From assembly GCF_000686805.1 (NCBI RefSeq), contig NZ_JMLP01000010.1, forward strand, positions 186,001-250,000: a DNA stretch of 64,000 bases, read 5' to 3'. The position numbers and the translations under genes were made by a program. The notes beneath the pieces are model-generated. The model was not told where the DNA came from. It did no database searches and worked only from the letters and a program-made list of their open reading frames with translations. Below are positions 1-8,827 of the stretch, one piece after another (within the stretch, counting starts at the first letter, position 1; each line of letters starts with the position of its first letter). Source of the stretch: Bacillus sp. UNC41MFS5 (GTDB taxonomy: Bacteria; Bacillota; Bacilli; Bacillales_B; DSM-18226).

Positions 1-56
1 ATTAATGCAAGTGTTAAAATCAAAATCAATCCGGGTACTCCGATATTTGAAAACAT
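1..56 (-). CDS. tatA: TatA/E-family twin-arginine translocase subunit, N-terminal fragment
   Basis: Only the first 18 or so codons are inside the window, read leftwards off its edge. They encode MFSNIGVPGLILILTLAL, the typical start of TatA: a short polar N-terminus followed at once by a hydrophobic segment beginning with a Gly-Pro-Gly-like turn. TatA forms the pore component that exports folded proteins with twin-arginine signals. An SD sequence (AAGGGGATG) precedes the ATG. The amphipathic helix and tail that would confirm the family lie outside the window, so the call rests on the N-terminus alone. Confidence 0.7.
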   Translation of the reverse strand, partial: MFSNIGVPGLILILTLAL

Positions 57-96
57 GGATGTACATCCCCTTTAATTGTTTATTATTGCTACTATG

Positions 97-127
97 ATTA
101 TATTACCTAAATTCCAATTTAGGTAAT
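97..127 (-). promoter_or_regulatory. Perfect palindrome overlapping the tatA promoter
   Basis: Arms ATTACCTAAATT (102-113) and AATTTAGGTAAT (116-127) are exact inverted repeats around a 2-nt centre. On the minus strand a TATAAT (-10 like, 97-102) follows immediately, so the palindrome fills the spacer/-35 area of a tatA promoter. No good -35 hexamer is visible. This looks like an operator for a dimeric regulator; the protein is not identifiable from sequence. Confidence 0.5.
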
Positions 128-268
128 TTATCATCAATAGTTCATAGTAATTTCACAATATCCATTAAAAATAACATCTTTGTGATATTTAGTATTTCTT
201 ATCACATTATAAATTACTACTGATAATTTAACAATTACAACGTAATGAAGTCAATGATAAATTATTAA
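128..268. other. AT-rich intergenic DNA between tatA and dfrA
   Basis: Very AT-rich stretch between the tatA operator and the end of dfrA. I found no open frame with an SD site, no RNA gene and no convincing terminator hairpin here. Confidence 0.5.
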
Positions 269-763
269 TTACACATTTGACTTTCTATCATAAATTCTAA
301 ACTCATAATCATACGGATTTTTATTATCTCTTAGGCCTTTTTCATTAGACACTAGTTCCCAATCGCTTGAATCAAATTCAGGAAAAAACGTGTCTCCTGC
401 AAATTCATCATGAATAAGCGTAATGTAAAGACGATCCGCGAATGCAAATGTCTCTTTGAATATTTCAGCACCGCCAATCACAAAGATTTCATCGTTTTGT
501 TTCTGGCAATACGTGACAAACTCCTCAACAGATGTAAAAACCGTACAATCTTCACTGCGATAATCATCTTGGCGAGTGATTACAATATTCTCTCTGCCTG
601 GAAGAACACGGCCAATGGATTCATGCGTTTTTCTTCCCATCGCAATGGGATGGCCCATGGTAACCCGCTTAAAGAACTTTAAATCCTCGGGTAAATGCCA
701 AGGCAGTTGATTTTCTTTCCCAATCACTCTATTTTCGTCCATCGCGACAATAAAGGAAATCAT
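269..763 (-). CDS. dfrA: Dihydrofolate reductase
   Basis: 164 residues, normal length for bacterial DHFR. It reduces dihydrofolate to tetrahydrofolate with NADPH in the cytoplasm. Visible family marks: [15 protein letters not shown] at the N-terminus, the [12 protein letters not shown] segment with the substrate-binding acidic residue, the [10 protein letters not shown] cofactor loop and the IGGAEIF motif. The ATG overlaps the thymidylate synthase stop codon (ATGA), so the two are translationally coupled. This pairing is functional: thymidylate synthase makes dihydrofolate, which DHFR recycles. B. subtilis has the same pair. Confidence 0.96.
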   Translation of the reverse strand: MISFIVAMDENRVIGKENQLPWHLPEDLKFFKRVTMGHPIAMGRKTHESIGRVLPGRENIVITRQDDYRSEDCTVFTSVEEFVTYCQKQNDEIFVIGGAEIFKETFAFADRLYITLIHDEFAGDTFFPEFDSSDWELVSNEKGLRDNKNPYDYEFRIYDRKSNV

Positions 764-1554
764 ACACTAACCACTCCTTTAATATGGGGATGTGGGTCAT
801 AGCCTTCAAGTGTAAAGTCTTCAAACTCAAAGGAGTAGATATCTTTTACGGACGGATTTATTTTCAGGACAGGCAAGGCACGAGGTTCTCTCCCCATTTG
901 TAACTCTATTTGTTCAAGATGATTCTGATAAATATGAACATCACCGAATGTATGGATGAATTCGCCTGGTTCAAGGTTACATACCTGAGCGATCATCATC
1001 GTCAGAAGCGCATAAGATGCAATGTTAAACGGAACACCCAGAAAGACATCAGCTGACCGTTGGTAGAGCTGACAGGACAATTTTCCGTCTGCTACATAAA
1101 ATTGGAACATGCAGTGGCACGGCGGCAGCGCCATGTTATCAATTTCCGCCACATTCCAAGCATTAACGAGCAGTCTTCTGGAATTAGGATTCGTTTTGAT
1201 TTGGTCGATAAGTTCGCTAATTTGATCAACGGTATTACCGTTGGCCCCCGTCCAAGAACGCCATTGGTGACCATATACAGGACCTAATTCTCCGTTTTCA
1301 TCGGCCCACTCATTCCAAATCCGGACGCCATGCTCCTGTAAATACCGTACATTGGTATCACCGTTTAAAAACCAAAGCAGTTCATAGATAATTGATTTTA
1401 AATGCAGTTTTTTCGTAGTCATTAACGGAAACCCTTCCGCTAAGTTAAATCTCATTTGGTATCCGAAGGTGCTAATCGTTCCCGTACCTGTTCGGTCGCC
1501 CTTTACGGTTCCATTTTCAAGGACATGCTTACATAATTCTAAATATTGCTTCAA
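760..1554 (-). CDS. thyB: Thymidylate synthase (ThyA type, ThyB of B. subtilis)
   Basis: 264 residues, the E. coli ThyA-type length. It methylates dUMP to dTMP using methylene-tetrahydrofolate. Key segments: GDRTGTGT (phosphate-binding loop), the catalytic Cys in [12 protein letters not shown], the [20 protein letters not shown] stretch, and the C-terminal IKGVVSV. The start is a TTG with SD GGGAGTGG; there is no better ATG. It is the first gene of the thyB-dfrA pair. In B. subtilis this isozyme is the ThyB/ThyA-like one, as opposed to the longer phage-like enzyme. Confidence 0.96.
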   Translation of the reverse strand: MKQYLELCKHVLENGTVKGDRTGTGTISTFGYQMRFNLAEGFPLMTTKKLHLKSIIYELLWFLNGDTNVRYLQEHGVRIWNEWADENGELGPVYGHQWRSWTGANGNTVDQISELIDQIKTNPNSRRLLVNAWNVAEIDNMALPPCHCMFQFYVADGKLSCQLYQRSADVFLGVPFNIASYALLTMMIAQVCNLEPGEFIHTFGDVHIYQNHLEQIELQMGREPRALPVLKINPSVKDIYSFEFEDFTLEGYDPHPHIKGVVSV

Positions 1555-1609
1555 CCCGGACCACTCCCTTATTTGAACATATTTATTTATTTTAACAATC
1601 AGGGACCGA

Positions 1610-2317
1610 TTAGGGAAGTGATAGCTGTTTCATAAATTCAAATGTTTTCGGTGCTTTCGTCCGTAATAGTTCTTTCGAATCTGTATTTAAATAGTACATT
1701 GCGAATGTCTCTGCAAAATATTCTTCTGGATATTGAAAATAACTGTTTCCCGGAAACAATTGTTCATGTTCCGTTTCCCACATATTCAAAAATTCTTTTG
1801 AACCACTAATTTCATTAAACACATAGTAATCGATAGAATGCGCCAATTCATGTAATTCCAAATTTATCGAGCCGTGACCTTGTCCTTTTTCACTAGCACC
1901 AATTTTAACCAATACCACCTTAGAACCGCCAATCCCAGGGACATCATCCCAGGTTACATTATTGGCATATCCCCTTGGGATTTTCCCTTTCAGGTGACTT
2001 GCTGTCGGATTATCTGTAAGTTTTCCAGTAAAAAGATTTAAAGTGATTCCATTGTTTTTTATTTTTTCTAATATAGAGTCGGGGATCAAGCTAATTCGAT
2101 TAATCATTTCGGCAGCTTCTTTTTGATCAAAATTATTCTTTGGCAAGACAATAATTTGATCGAGAAGTGATAATGATTGATCAACCTTAAGTGATTGGTA
2201 GAGTACTGTATTCGTAGAATAATTTCCAAGCCAAACACCATCATAGGATGCTTGCGAAGTAGTGATTGAGGATAGAAACAAACTAGTCAATAATACTGTA
2301 ACGATAGTTTTTCGCAC
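1610..2317 (-). CDS. Secreted anthrax lethal factor / Pro-Pro endopeptidase-like zinc metalloprotease
   Basis: 235 residues with an N-terminal signal peptide (RK, then a hydrophobic core to about residue 20, and a likely cleavage near SQAS). The body carries the zinc motif HELAH inside [13 protein letters not shown] (about residues 155-168), followed about 40 residues later by [12 protein letters not shown], whose EYFAE resembles the third-ligand helix of lethal-factor-like (ATLF, M34) peptidases. The PPEP enzymes of Clostridium and Paenibacillus have this architecture and cleave Pro-Pro bonds in surface adhesins. The substrate here is unknown. GTG start with SD AAGGGGATGATAGG. It stands between thyB and the Ter island, on the same strand as both. 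Confidence 0.72.
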   Translation of the reverse strand: MRKTIVTVLLTSLFLSSITTSQASYDGVWLGNYSTNTVLYQSLKVDQSLSLLDQIIVLPKNNFDQKEAAEMINRISLIPDSILEKIKNNGITLNLFTGKLTDNPTASHLKGKIPRGYANNVTWDDVPGIGGSKVVLVKIGASEKGQGHGSINLELHELAHSIDYYVFNEISGSKEFLNMWETEHEQLFPGNSYFQYPEEYFAETFAMYYLNTDSKELLRTKAPKTFEFMKQLSLP

Positions 2318-2405
2318 CCTATCATCCCCTTGTCATTCATAGATTACTTGAATTATAACATGGGAACGTGAATGCACGATTTGGAAATTATAAGGAATTT
2401 CTGTA

Positions 2406-2441
2406 TAAAAAAAGAAGAAGCTGCCGATAACAGCAGCTTCT
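2406..2441 (-). terminator. Rho-independent terminator after the Ter block
   Basis: Minus-strand hairpin AGAAGCTGC...GCAGCTTCT followed by a T-run. It ends the yceG-telA-terD-terD transcript. Confidence 0.85.
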
Positions 2442-2446
2442 CAAAT

Positions 2447-3025
2447 TTACACTTCTAAACCATAATTTCGGCAAAGGGCTGCTAATCCACCTGCAAAACC
2501 GCTGCCAATTGCGTTAAATTTCCAATCACCATTATGACGATAGAGTTCACAAAATACGACGGCTGTTTCTACGGAAAAGTCCTCACCAAGATCAAAGCGC
2601 AAGACCTCATTATCCGTATCTTCATCAACAAGACGAACAAAAGCGTTGGAAACTTGACCGAAATTCTGAAATCTGGCCTCCGCATCATGAATGGTTACTG
2701 TAATGGCAATACGCTGAATATGTGATGGGACTTTACTGAAGTCAATCTTAATTTGCTCATCGTCGCCATCACCTTCACCCGTTCGATTATCCCCAGTATG
2801 TTCAACCGAACCTGAAGGATGGACGAGCTGATTGTAAAAAATAAAGTCCGAATCGTTAACGACTCTGCCATTCGCGTCAGCTAAAAACGCGGAAGCATCC
2901 AGGTCAAAGTCATTTCCGCCATGATACCGATTCGTATCCCAACCCAGGCCACAAATTACTTTCGTTAAGCCAGGGTTGGTTTTTGTTAAATCAATCCTTT
3001 GCCCCTTTGACAAGTTAATACCCAA
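2447..3025 (-). CDS. TerD-family stress protein
   Basis: 192 residues, full TerD length. TerD domains bind calcium and are part of general stress systems (YceC/D/E in B. subtilis). Visible motifs: [13 protein letters not shown], the acidic DFDLDAS loop, and [13 protein letters not shown], the conserved calcium-site cluster; the C-terminus has [15 protein letters not shown]. Start is a TTG with SD AGAGGTGA. It is the last gene of the sigma-W-driven yceG block and closely resembles the TerD at 12263-12844. Confidence 0.93.
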   Translation of the reverse strand: MGINLSKGQRIDLTKTNPGLTKVICGLGWDTNRYHGGNDFDLDASAFLADANGRVVNDSDFIFYNQLVHPSGSVEHTGDNRTGEGDGDDEQIKIDFSKVPSHIQRIAITVTIHDAEARFQNFGQVSNAFVRLVDEDTDNEVLRFDLGEDFSVETAVVFCELYRHNGDWKFNAIGSGFAGGLAALCRNYGLEV

Positions 3026-3061
3026 AAGTAATCACCTCTATATGAACATTTTTAACCATAG

Positions 3062-3673
3062 TTAACTAAAGGAACGAACGACTTCACTTAGGCTAGCTGC
3101 ATTTGTGCCGCTGCCGATTGCTGCAAACTTCCAGTCATTGCCGTGACGATAAATTTCTCCTGTCACAAGGCATGTTAAACCGCTGTAATTATCTGTTAGG
3201 TTGTAGTGTAGTAACTCTTGATTATTCCCTGGATTTACGACCCTAATAAATGCATTTTTAAGCATTCCAAAATGCTGCTTTCTCTTAACACAGTCATAAA
3301 TATTTACAACGAAAACAAGTTTCTGGATATTGGCTGGAACACGGCTTAAATCAATCATTACCTGCTCGTCATCGCCGTCACCATCCCCTGTTAGATTATC
3401 TCCTGAGTGTTGTACACTGCCATCATTGCTTCGTAAATTTCCAAAGTAAATGACATCCTTATTGTTTTGAAGCTTATCGTTTGCACCAAGCATAATAACA
3501 GAAGCATCACAGTCCACATTAGCCGCCCCGCCTCCGCCAAATAAACCACCGAATAAGCCGCCGCCACCTCCGCTTTGAACTGGATCCCATCCTAAACCGA
3601 CCATGATTTTAGATAATCCCGGATTACTCTTTGTTAAATCAACTCGTTGACCTTTTTGTAAATTAATAGCCAA
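3062..3673 (-). CDS. TerD-family protein with glycine-rich insertion
   Basis: 203 residues from a TTG start (reading MAINLQKG, SD AGGAGTG); a slightly longer GTG start at 3682 would overlap the SD. After GLGWD there is an insertion rich in Gly and Phe (SGGGGGLFGGLFGGGG) that the other two TerD proteins lack, and the usual DFDLDAS loop is changed to NVDCDAS. The later GDNLTGDGDGDDE calcium cluster is intact. The insertion may alter one metal site or give a flexible linker. Same operon as telA, 22 nt downstream of it. Confidence 0.9.
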   Translation of the reverse strand: MAINLQKGQRVDLTKSNPGLSKIMVGLGWDPVQSGGGGGLFGGLFGGGGAANVDCDASVIMLGANDKLQNNKDVIYFGNLRSNDGSVQHSGDNLTGDGDGDDEQVMIDLSRVPANIQKLVFVVNIYDCVKRKQHFGMLKNAFIRVVNPGNNQELLHYNLTDNYSGLTCLVTGEIYRHGNDWKFAAIGSGTNAASLSEVVRSFS

Positions 3674-3704
3674 ATTAATCACTCCTATTTGAAATTTAGT
3701 AAAT

Positions 3705-4808
3705 TTAAGATTGTTTCAACTTTTTAAAGTTATCTTGCAGCTGTTCTAAACGTTTTGTGCCTTCCACCCGCATCCGTTTATTTTCCTCTTCAATGGCCTT
3801 GGTTTCCTGCATACCCTTAATTATAATGTTCCAAGATTCTTCAATCGTCTCAATTTTAATGCTTGGACCACCAGCCAGTCTCGCAATATCCGTGCTTTGC
3901 TGCGAAATGTTCTGCGCATTCTTAAGAAGCATCTCGTTTGTCCTGCGGTCTAATTCACTCATCGAATCGGCCACTAACTTTTGTCTTTTCGCTGCCATCG
4001 CTTGAATTAACCCATTCTTAAATATCGGAATGGTTGTGACAAATGCCGAATTAATTTTGCCAATCAGTTTCGTATTTCCTTTTTGTAAAAGTCGAATCTG
4101 AGGAGCTGTTTGCAAAGAAACCATTTTCGCCATTTCCAAATCATAGATGCGCTGTTCCAATAATTCGATGACATTTTTCAAAGAATCCAATTGCATCGAG
4201 GCCATCTGATCACCGGCTGCTGTACGGGCTTCAAGCTGTGGAAGTTGATTGTTCTTTAAATCCTCTACTTTTATTTCTCCCGCAACAATATATTTTTCAA
4301 GTGTCAAATAGTATTGATAGTTTTGCTCATACATTTGTTCGAGCATATTGGTTGAATCAACCATTTCATGTTGATATTTTGATATTTCTATGTAAACCTT
4401 GTCAATTTCAGAGCCCATGGTTTGGTACTTGCCAAACAGCTTTTCGACCATCTTTTCACCCTTCTTAAAGAGCTTCCCGAAAAGTCCGCCTGACGTTTTT
4501 TGAAAGTCCTTGGCATCAAATTTATCCATGATGCGGCCCAGTTGTTTAAGAAGTTCCCCTGAGTCCTCTACTTTCGTTGTCCGCATATTATTTAAAATCT
4601 GGTCAGAAAAACGGGAAATTTGAACAGCAGGTTCCTTCCCAAACTCTAGCACTTGAATTTGGTCACGTTCATCAATTGTCCGGGCCAAATTTTGAATTTC
4701 AGGTTCTTTCCGAAGTGCAAGTTTAATGTCAGAGACTTTTCTGTCTGTGAGGATGTCATCTGCACCTGCTGGCGTTAAACTGCTTGATGGATTAGGCGTA
4801 AGATTCAC
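3705..4808 (-). CDS. telA: TelA/KlaA-family toxic anion resistance protein
   Basis: 367 residues, typical for TelA (YceH in B. subtilis). It is a soluble, mostly alpha-helical coiled-coil protein linked to tellurite and other stress resistance; its biochemical action is not known. Visible features: QVLEFGKEPAVQISRFSDQIL near the N-terminus, the KKGEKMVEKLFGKYQ segment, and long heptad-like helices to the C-terminus. GTG start with SD AAGGGGAGA. Only 3 nt separate it from yceG, so the two are surely cotranscribed. Confidence 0.92.
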   Translation of the reverse strand: MNLTPNPSSSLTPAGADDILTDRKVSDIKLALRKEPEIQNLARTIDERDQIQVLEFGKEPAVQISRFSDQILNNMRTTKVEDSGELLKQLGRIMDKFDAKDFQKTSGGLFGKLFKKGEKMVEKLFGKYQTMGSEIDKVYIEISKYQHEMVDSTNMLEQMYEQNYQYYLTLEKYIVAGEIKVEDLKNNQLPQLEARTAAGDQMASMQLDSLKNVIELLEQRIYDLEMAKMVSLQTAPQIRLLQKGNTKLIGKINSAFVTTIPIFKNGLIQAMAAKRQKLVADSMSELDRRTNEMLLKNAQNISQQSTDIARLAGGPSIKIETIEESWNIIIKGMQETKAIEEENKRMRVEGTKRLEQLQDNFKKLKQS

Positions 4809-4811
4809 TTA

Positions 4812-6449
4812 TTAATCTCCCCTTAAATTTTTTAAGATTCCTTGGAATAGCCCTTTTTTGAAAATGGATGGTTCCTTAAACTCCAATTCAAAAACAACAT
4901 CTTCGAGCCAATGCTTATCAAATAATCGTTCATCAAGAAAATTTTCTATATCATTATGGCCAGGAGGATTATACAGGATGATATCGATCCCAAACTGATT
5001 TAAAAGTAAAAGCAGGGCTGCATCGGACCTTGACAGCATACCGGCTAATTCATTATTGAAAATGATTAACTTCGGTACATGCTGGGAGTAGTCAAATTTC
5101 TCAATCAACTGAATAATCGGTTTAGGCATAAACAAGGCCTGCGTAAATAAATACATTTTTACGTCTTCTATCGTTTCCGTTGGCAGGGGCTTTAAACCCG
5201 GTTTATCACATATTCTTCTGACCGCGTTAGCAATTCCTTTTTGTAAGCCTGTGGATAGGAATGAGTAGGGCCAGTAATGGGACTTCATCATGATTTCAGG
5301 GTTAATGAAGCCATCCTTACCGTGGGCATTTCGATAATGAAAGCGAAAATCACTGGTGCTTTCCATCGTGATCGGCAAACGACGAATCAGCAAGCTATGT
5401 TCTAATTCACTCAGCGCTTGCAAACGGTCCCAGTACTCTTTACGATTCTTACTCACACCCTGAACCTTCGCAAAGATGGAAGGAATTTTAACTTGTCCGT
5501 TACCTACCTCAAAATCAGGCCGAATCATGGCTATTTCTTTGCCAAGGATAAAAAGTTCATCATACGTGGTTTTTAACGTTATCGAAGACGGCGTGTAATC
5601 CCTTAATTGCCATGGTTTATAAAGGCCAGACCCCTCTTGGTTTAGTATGGTTTCAATTTCCTTGGAGGCTTGGTAAGCAACCGTTGCTTTGCGAGTGCGC
5701 TTTGCCTTAGGGAACGGTTCTGCAGGCATCCGATTCGGGAATTCATGAGAGAATATCGGCTCATTCATAATCCCTTCTAGGATATCCTTACCTTCTGGAT
5801 GAAAAATGACTAGATCGCAGCCAAGCTTTATTAAATAATATAAAAAATATTGGTGACTTTTCTTAAAGTCGCCGTACCACAAAAATTTAGGCAGTTCTGT
5901 TAGTGGATCGCACTTTTCTAAAACTGGCTCTAAATGATTGATGGACCATTTCACAAGATCAACTAGGACCCGCCTTAGATCATGGTTTACTAAACCATCT
6001 TTTTCAATCTTCGCGAACATCTCTAATGTTGCAATCATCGCTTCACGCAGTTTCCGATGAATAACTGGGACCCTTGATTTTAACAATAGCTGTTCCCCTT
6101 CAAGAAAAGCAGTAAATCGGTTGATGGAAAGCTTTTGATCTCGATGAATATTAATGACTTTTTGAATGGATTGAAAGTGATGGTTATTAATCGTCTTATC
6201 CAGTGAATCTTCACTTAATAAATGAAGATTCCATTCCGGATTATTCACATACTCAAAGAGCTCGTTATAATAATGGTCTTGGTCGATAGGGGTTCCAAGG
6301 AACTTCCCAATTACTTGCCCAATGTGAATGGTGCCATTTTCTAATGAATAATTTGGCCGCTCTGGCAGCGGTTTCTTCAGCAAAGCCTGCCAATTTTCAT
6401 ATGAAAGGGAGACAGGTTGGGCCTTTAACTGATTATATGATGGATTCAT
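4812..6449 (-). CDS. yceG: YceG-family protein of the Ter 'biosynthetic module'
   Basis: 545 residues, matching B. subtilis YceG. This family accompanies TerD/TelA in Bacillaceae and is named a putative component of the Ter-linked biosynthetic module; no activity has been shown. The protein seems to contain two similar halves: each has a stretch of the form (F/Y)DYSQH/CDLVIFHPEG... followed by 'IILYNPPGHNDIENFLDE', i.e. a beta-strand-rich, Rossmann-like pattern (residues about 195-235 and 460-520). No signal peptide or membrane helix. ATG with SD GGGAAGG. First gene of the block, behind a sigma-W promoter. Confidence 0.88.
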   Translation of the reverse strand: MNPSYNQLKAQPVSLSYENWQALLKKPLPERPNYSLENGTIHIGQVIGKFLGTPIDQDHYYNELFEYVNNPEWNLHLLSEDSLDKTINNHHFQSIQKVINIHRDQKLSINRFTAFLEGEQLLLKSRVPVIHRKLREAMIATLEMFAKIEKDGLVNHDLRRVLVDLVKWSINHLEPVLEKCDPLTELPKFLWYGDFKKSHQYFLYYLIKLGCDLVIFHPEGKDILEGIMNEPIFSHEFPNRMPAEPFPKAKRTRKATVAYQASKEIETILNQEGSGLYKPWQLRDYTPSSITLKTTYDELFILGKEIAMIRPDFEVGNGQVKIPSIFAKVQGVSKNRKEYWDRLQALSELEHSLLIRRLPITMESTSDFRFHYRNAHGKDGFINPEIMMKSHYWPYSFLSTGLQKGIANAVRRICDKPGLKPLPTETIEDVKMYLFTQALFMPKPIIQLIEKFDYSQHVPKLIIFNNELAGMLSRSDAALLLLLNQFGIDIILYNPPGHNDIENFLDERLFDKHWLEDVVFELEFKEPSIFKKGLFQGILKNLRGD

Positions 6450-6552
6450 TCATAATCCCTTCCCTCTAGAAGCGAAAGCTTTATTTTCAAGCGTTTAGAA
6501 AATTATGTAAGGTTTCCATAACATCATATCACAGTTATTTAATTGGTTCATT

Positions 6553-6584
6553 TGTTTATACGTAACTCCTTAAAAAATGTTTCA
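6553..6584 (-). promoter_or_regulatory. Sigma-W promoter of yceG-telA-terD-terD
   Basis: Minus strand has TGAAAC (6579-6584), exactly 16 nt, then CGTA (6559-6562). This is the full B. subtilis sigma-W consensus. The start of transcription should fall near 6553, about 100 nt before yceG. The orthologous yce operon in B. subtilis is known to belong to the ECF sigma regulons. Confidence 0.85.
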
Positions 6585-6667
6585 TACTACAGGTATTTCC
6601 CTCATTTTTCACCTTTTTCCTTGTCCTTACATACTATTGAGTACTCACACTAAAGTAGGTGACTCAA

Positions 6668-6919
6668 ATGCGTTTTTTATATAAGCGGCCGCGGATGGAG
6701 CAGATACAAGAGGAATTGAATACCGTTATGGATGTAATGGTTTCCGATGTTTTTGTTTATTTAGATTTATTTGTGTTCAGTTTCATCTTTACGTTTCTAC
6801 TATCTCCAATATTGCAATCATTAGCCTTGTCCGTCCTATTCTGTTTGGGAACGTATAGTTTATTTTCCTGTGTTTATTTTTTCGTTATTACCCGAAAAGA
6901 GAAAAAGATTAAACTGTAA
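6668..6919 (+). CDS. Small membrane protein, unknown
   Basis: 83 residues from the ATG at 6668, preferred because the SD TAGGTGA lies 7 nt before it; an in-frame GTG at 6659 would sit inside that SD. Two hydrophobic segments (about residues 32-50 and 54-76) flank a short turn and the C-terminus is Lys-rich (RKEKKIKL), predicting a two-helix membrane protein. It is on the opposite strand to the Ter genes, between the two blocks, and its end overlaps the HAD gene tail by 11 nt. Not recognised; it may be an unrelated insertion or a membrane partner. Confidence 0.6.
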   Translation: MRFLYKRPRMEQIQEELNTVMDVMVSDVFVYLDLFVFSFIFTFLLSPILQSLALSVLFCLGTYSLFSCVYFFVITRKEKKIKL

Positions 6920-7709
6920 GACGGAGCAGTTGTAGAAATTGCTGAATAATCTCTTCCCCTGCACCAACACCCTTATTTTTTGTAAGAGTATAATCATTGG
7001 TGCCTGACACCCTTGCCAGTTCACCATGGGCCGGGACAAAACGATAGTGGCAGTTTCTTAGAAAGTCCCAATCTAGTATGGAGTCCCCCGCACCCGCCAT
7101 TACTTTCATTCCTTCTCGTTTAGAGATAAATTCTAGTGCATCCCCTTTGCTAATTGCACGAGGGATAAAGTAGAGTTTTCTCCCTTGTAAGGAGATTCTC
7201 CATCCATTTAGAACTGCCACTTCTTGAATCACTTGGAGATCAGAAGCAGGTGGAAGACTGTTTAAAATGAAATAGAAAAATAAATTCTCCGCCTGCTTCA
7301 TTTGCCCATCGAATATGAAACCTTCCTTCTTTAGCTTTGAAAGCATAACCTCTTGGGTAACTGATTCCTTAGTCATACGGTTGATAATATGTGTTGACCA
7401 TTCTGTCAACAACTTACCCTGATAAATAATATTGGCCCCATTTGATGTGATTGCATATTTAATTGGAATGTCATCCTTAAAAATGTGAAAACGGTTAAAT
7501 TGTTCCGTTGTCCTTGTGGTAACTGGAATAAATAAACTAGTCCTTGCTAACTCTTTTAATGCTGAATAAGATGATTCGATCATATAGGCAACCCATTTAT
7601 CGTCTTTTTTTTCAACTGGTTTAAGGACGAACTGATCATCATTCCCTAGATCCTCAATCGCCCGTTTTGAATAAACCAATGTACGGTCAAGGTCAGAAGC
7701 AAAAATCAT
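6909..7709 (-). CDS. HAD-superfamily phosphatase of the Ter module
   Basis: 266 residues. Motif I is DLDRTL at residues 6-11 (nucleophile and acid Asp), motif II TTRTT near residue 80, and motif III/IV GAGDSILDWDFL near the C-terminus, with a cap domain between. Such HAD (Cof-like) enzymes remove phosphate from sugars or nucleotides. In published comparative work on Ter systems, a HAD phosphatase, PRTases and a citrate-lyase-like enzyme are proposed to make a nucleoside-like metabolite. The ATG overlaps the stip stop (ATGA), so the genes are coupled. Confidence 0.88.
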   Translation of the reverse strand: MIFASDLDRTLVYSKRAIEDLGNDDQFVLKPVEKKDDKWVAYMIESSYSALKELARTSLFIPVTTRTTEQFNRFHIFKDDIPIKYAITSNGANIIYQGKLLTEWSTHIINRMTKESVTQEVMLSKLKKEGFIFDGQMKQAENLFFYFILNSLPPASDLQVIQEVAVLNGWRISLQGRKLYFIPRAISKGDALEFISKREGMKVMAGAGDSILDWDFLRNCHYRFVPAHGELARVSGTNDYTLTKNKGVGAGEEIIQQFLQLLRLTV

Positions 7710-8827
7710 ACATTACTCCCCTTAACCGATTTAATTAAGCCGCAGCATAAATACTTTAAATTTGGATAATGTACGACTTCAACACCCTTTTCTTCTGCAA
7801 GCATCAGAATATGTTTAACAAAGGGACTAGAAGAATCGCGCATCAGAATTTTCCAAGGAACCCTGCGGAGCAAAACTCTTGTTGTTTCGCCAACTCCTGG
7901 TTTAATAAAATGGGGGCTACCAATCCCAAATTCAGTTTGAATTCGTTTGACGTCCTCCATCCCTAGGAATCCCGTTTCTACGCTATCGGCAATTATATTT
8001 CGAGCTACTTCAGCCGCTTCCTCAGAAATGCTTCCAAATTCCTTACTAATCAAATCAATATATTCGTTGGAAACATCAATGGGAATCAATTCCTGATAAT
8101 ACTTCGCTCCATGGAAATCATCCTTACCGATATATTGATCATTTAAAACTGTTCTGCTTACCAACCCAGATACCGTTGAGTTAAGACATGCACTAGGGAT
8201 TAAAAAATCTTCCCTTGTTCCAAACAATGTAGTGCAGTAGCCGGGATCGGCAATGACTGCCAATGTATCATCCAGCAGTATCCCATATTTTTTTTGATAC
8301 TCATGACAGGCTTTTGTCAATTCAATCGAAATGGCCCCTTTACCCGTCCATCCATCAACAAACTGAATTTCAGCATTAGGATGTTGGCCTAAAATGTACT
8401 TCAAAGCATTCTCATCGATTCCCCTGTCACGAATGATAGAAATACTATAATGAGGCACTAATACTTGGTAGTTCATGTGTATATATCTTTTTATCAAAAT
8501 TCCAACTGGTGTTCCTGCACGTGCTAGGGACACGAGGACAGTCTTATCACCTTTCGATTGATAAATTCGTTCGGCCACGATTCCAATGCAAAAGGCCACT
8601 TTTTGTTTGTATTCCTTAAGAGTAGACCAGAATAAATCTACATAGGCTTTTGGCGGCTGGTACTCGATTGGTAACGATTCACTGTAGTGAACACCTGATT
8701 GAACCTTCATTTCTCGATTCTCTGTGGTATCTTCTAAGGAAATCTCACTTAAATCCTTTAATAGAAATTGAACGTCCTCCGCGTTATAACTTCCGATGCT
8801 TGCTGGTTTATTGGTTGTGATTTTCAT
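7706..8827 (-). CDS. StiP / PRTase_1-family protein
   Basis: 373 residues. Databases name the family 'cysteine protease StiP' or PRTase_1; the sequence favours a phosphoribosyltransferase-like fold. Visible: VLVSLARAGTPVGILIKRYI (strand plus phosphate-type loop, about residues 98-118), VDGWTGKGAI (PRPP-like loop), and a conserved ADPGYC with nearby CLNSTVSGLVS. Biochemical function is unproven. It overlaps the PRTase/TRSP gene by 20 nt and is followed by the HAD gene, as in other Ter modules. ATG with SD GAGGGGAA. Confidence 0.85.
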   Translation of the reverse strand: MKITTNKPASIGSYNAEDVQFLLKDLSEISLEDTTENREMKVQSGVHYSESLPIEYQPPKAYVDLFWSTLKEYKQKVAFCIGIVAERIYQSKGDKTVLVSLARAGTPVGILIKRYIHMNYQVLVPHYSISIIRDRGIDENALKYILGQHPNAEIQFVDGWTGKGAISIELTKACHEYQKKYGILLDDTLAVIADPGYCTTLFGTREDFLIPSACLNSTVSGLVSRTVLNDQYIGKDDFHGAKYYQELIPIDVSNEYIDLISKEFGSISEEAAEVARNIIADSVETGFLGMEDVKRIQTEFGIGSPHFIKPGVGETTRVLLRRVPWKILMRDSSSPFVKHILMLAEEKGVEVVHYPNLKYLCCGLIKSVKGSNV

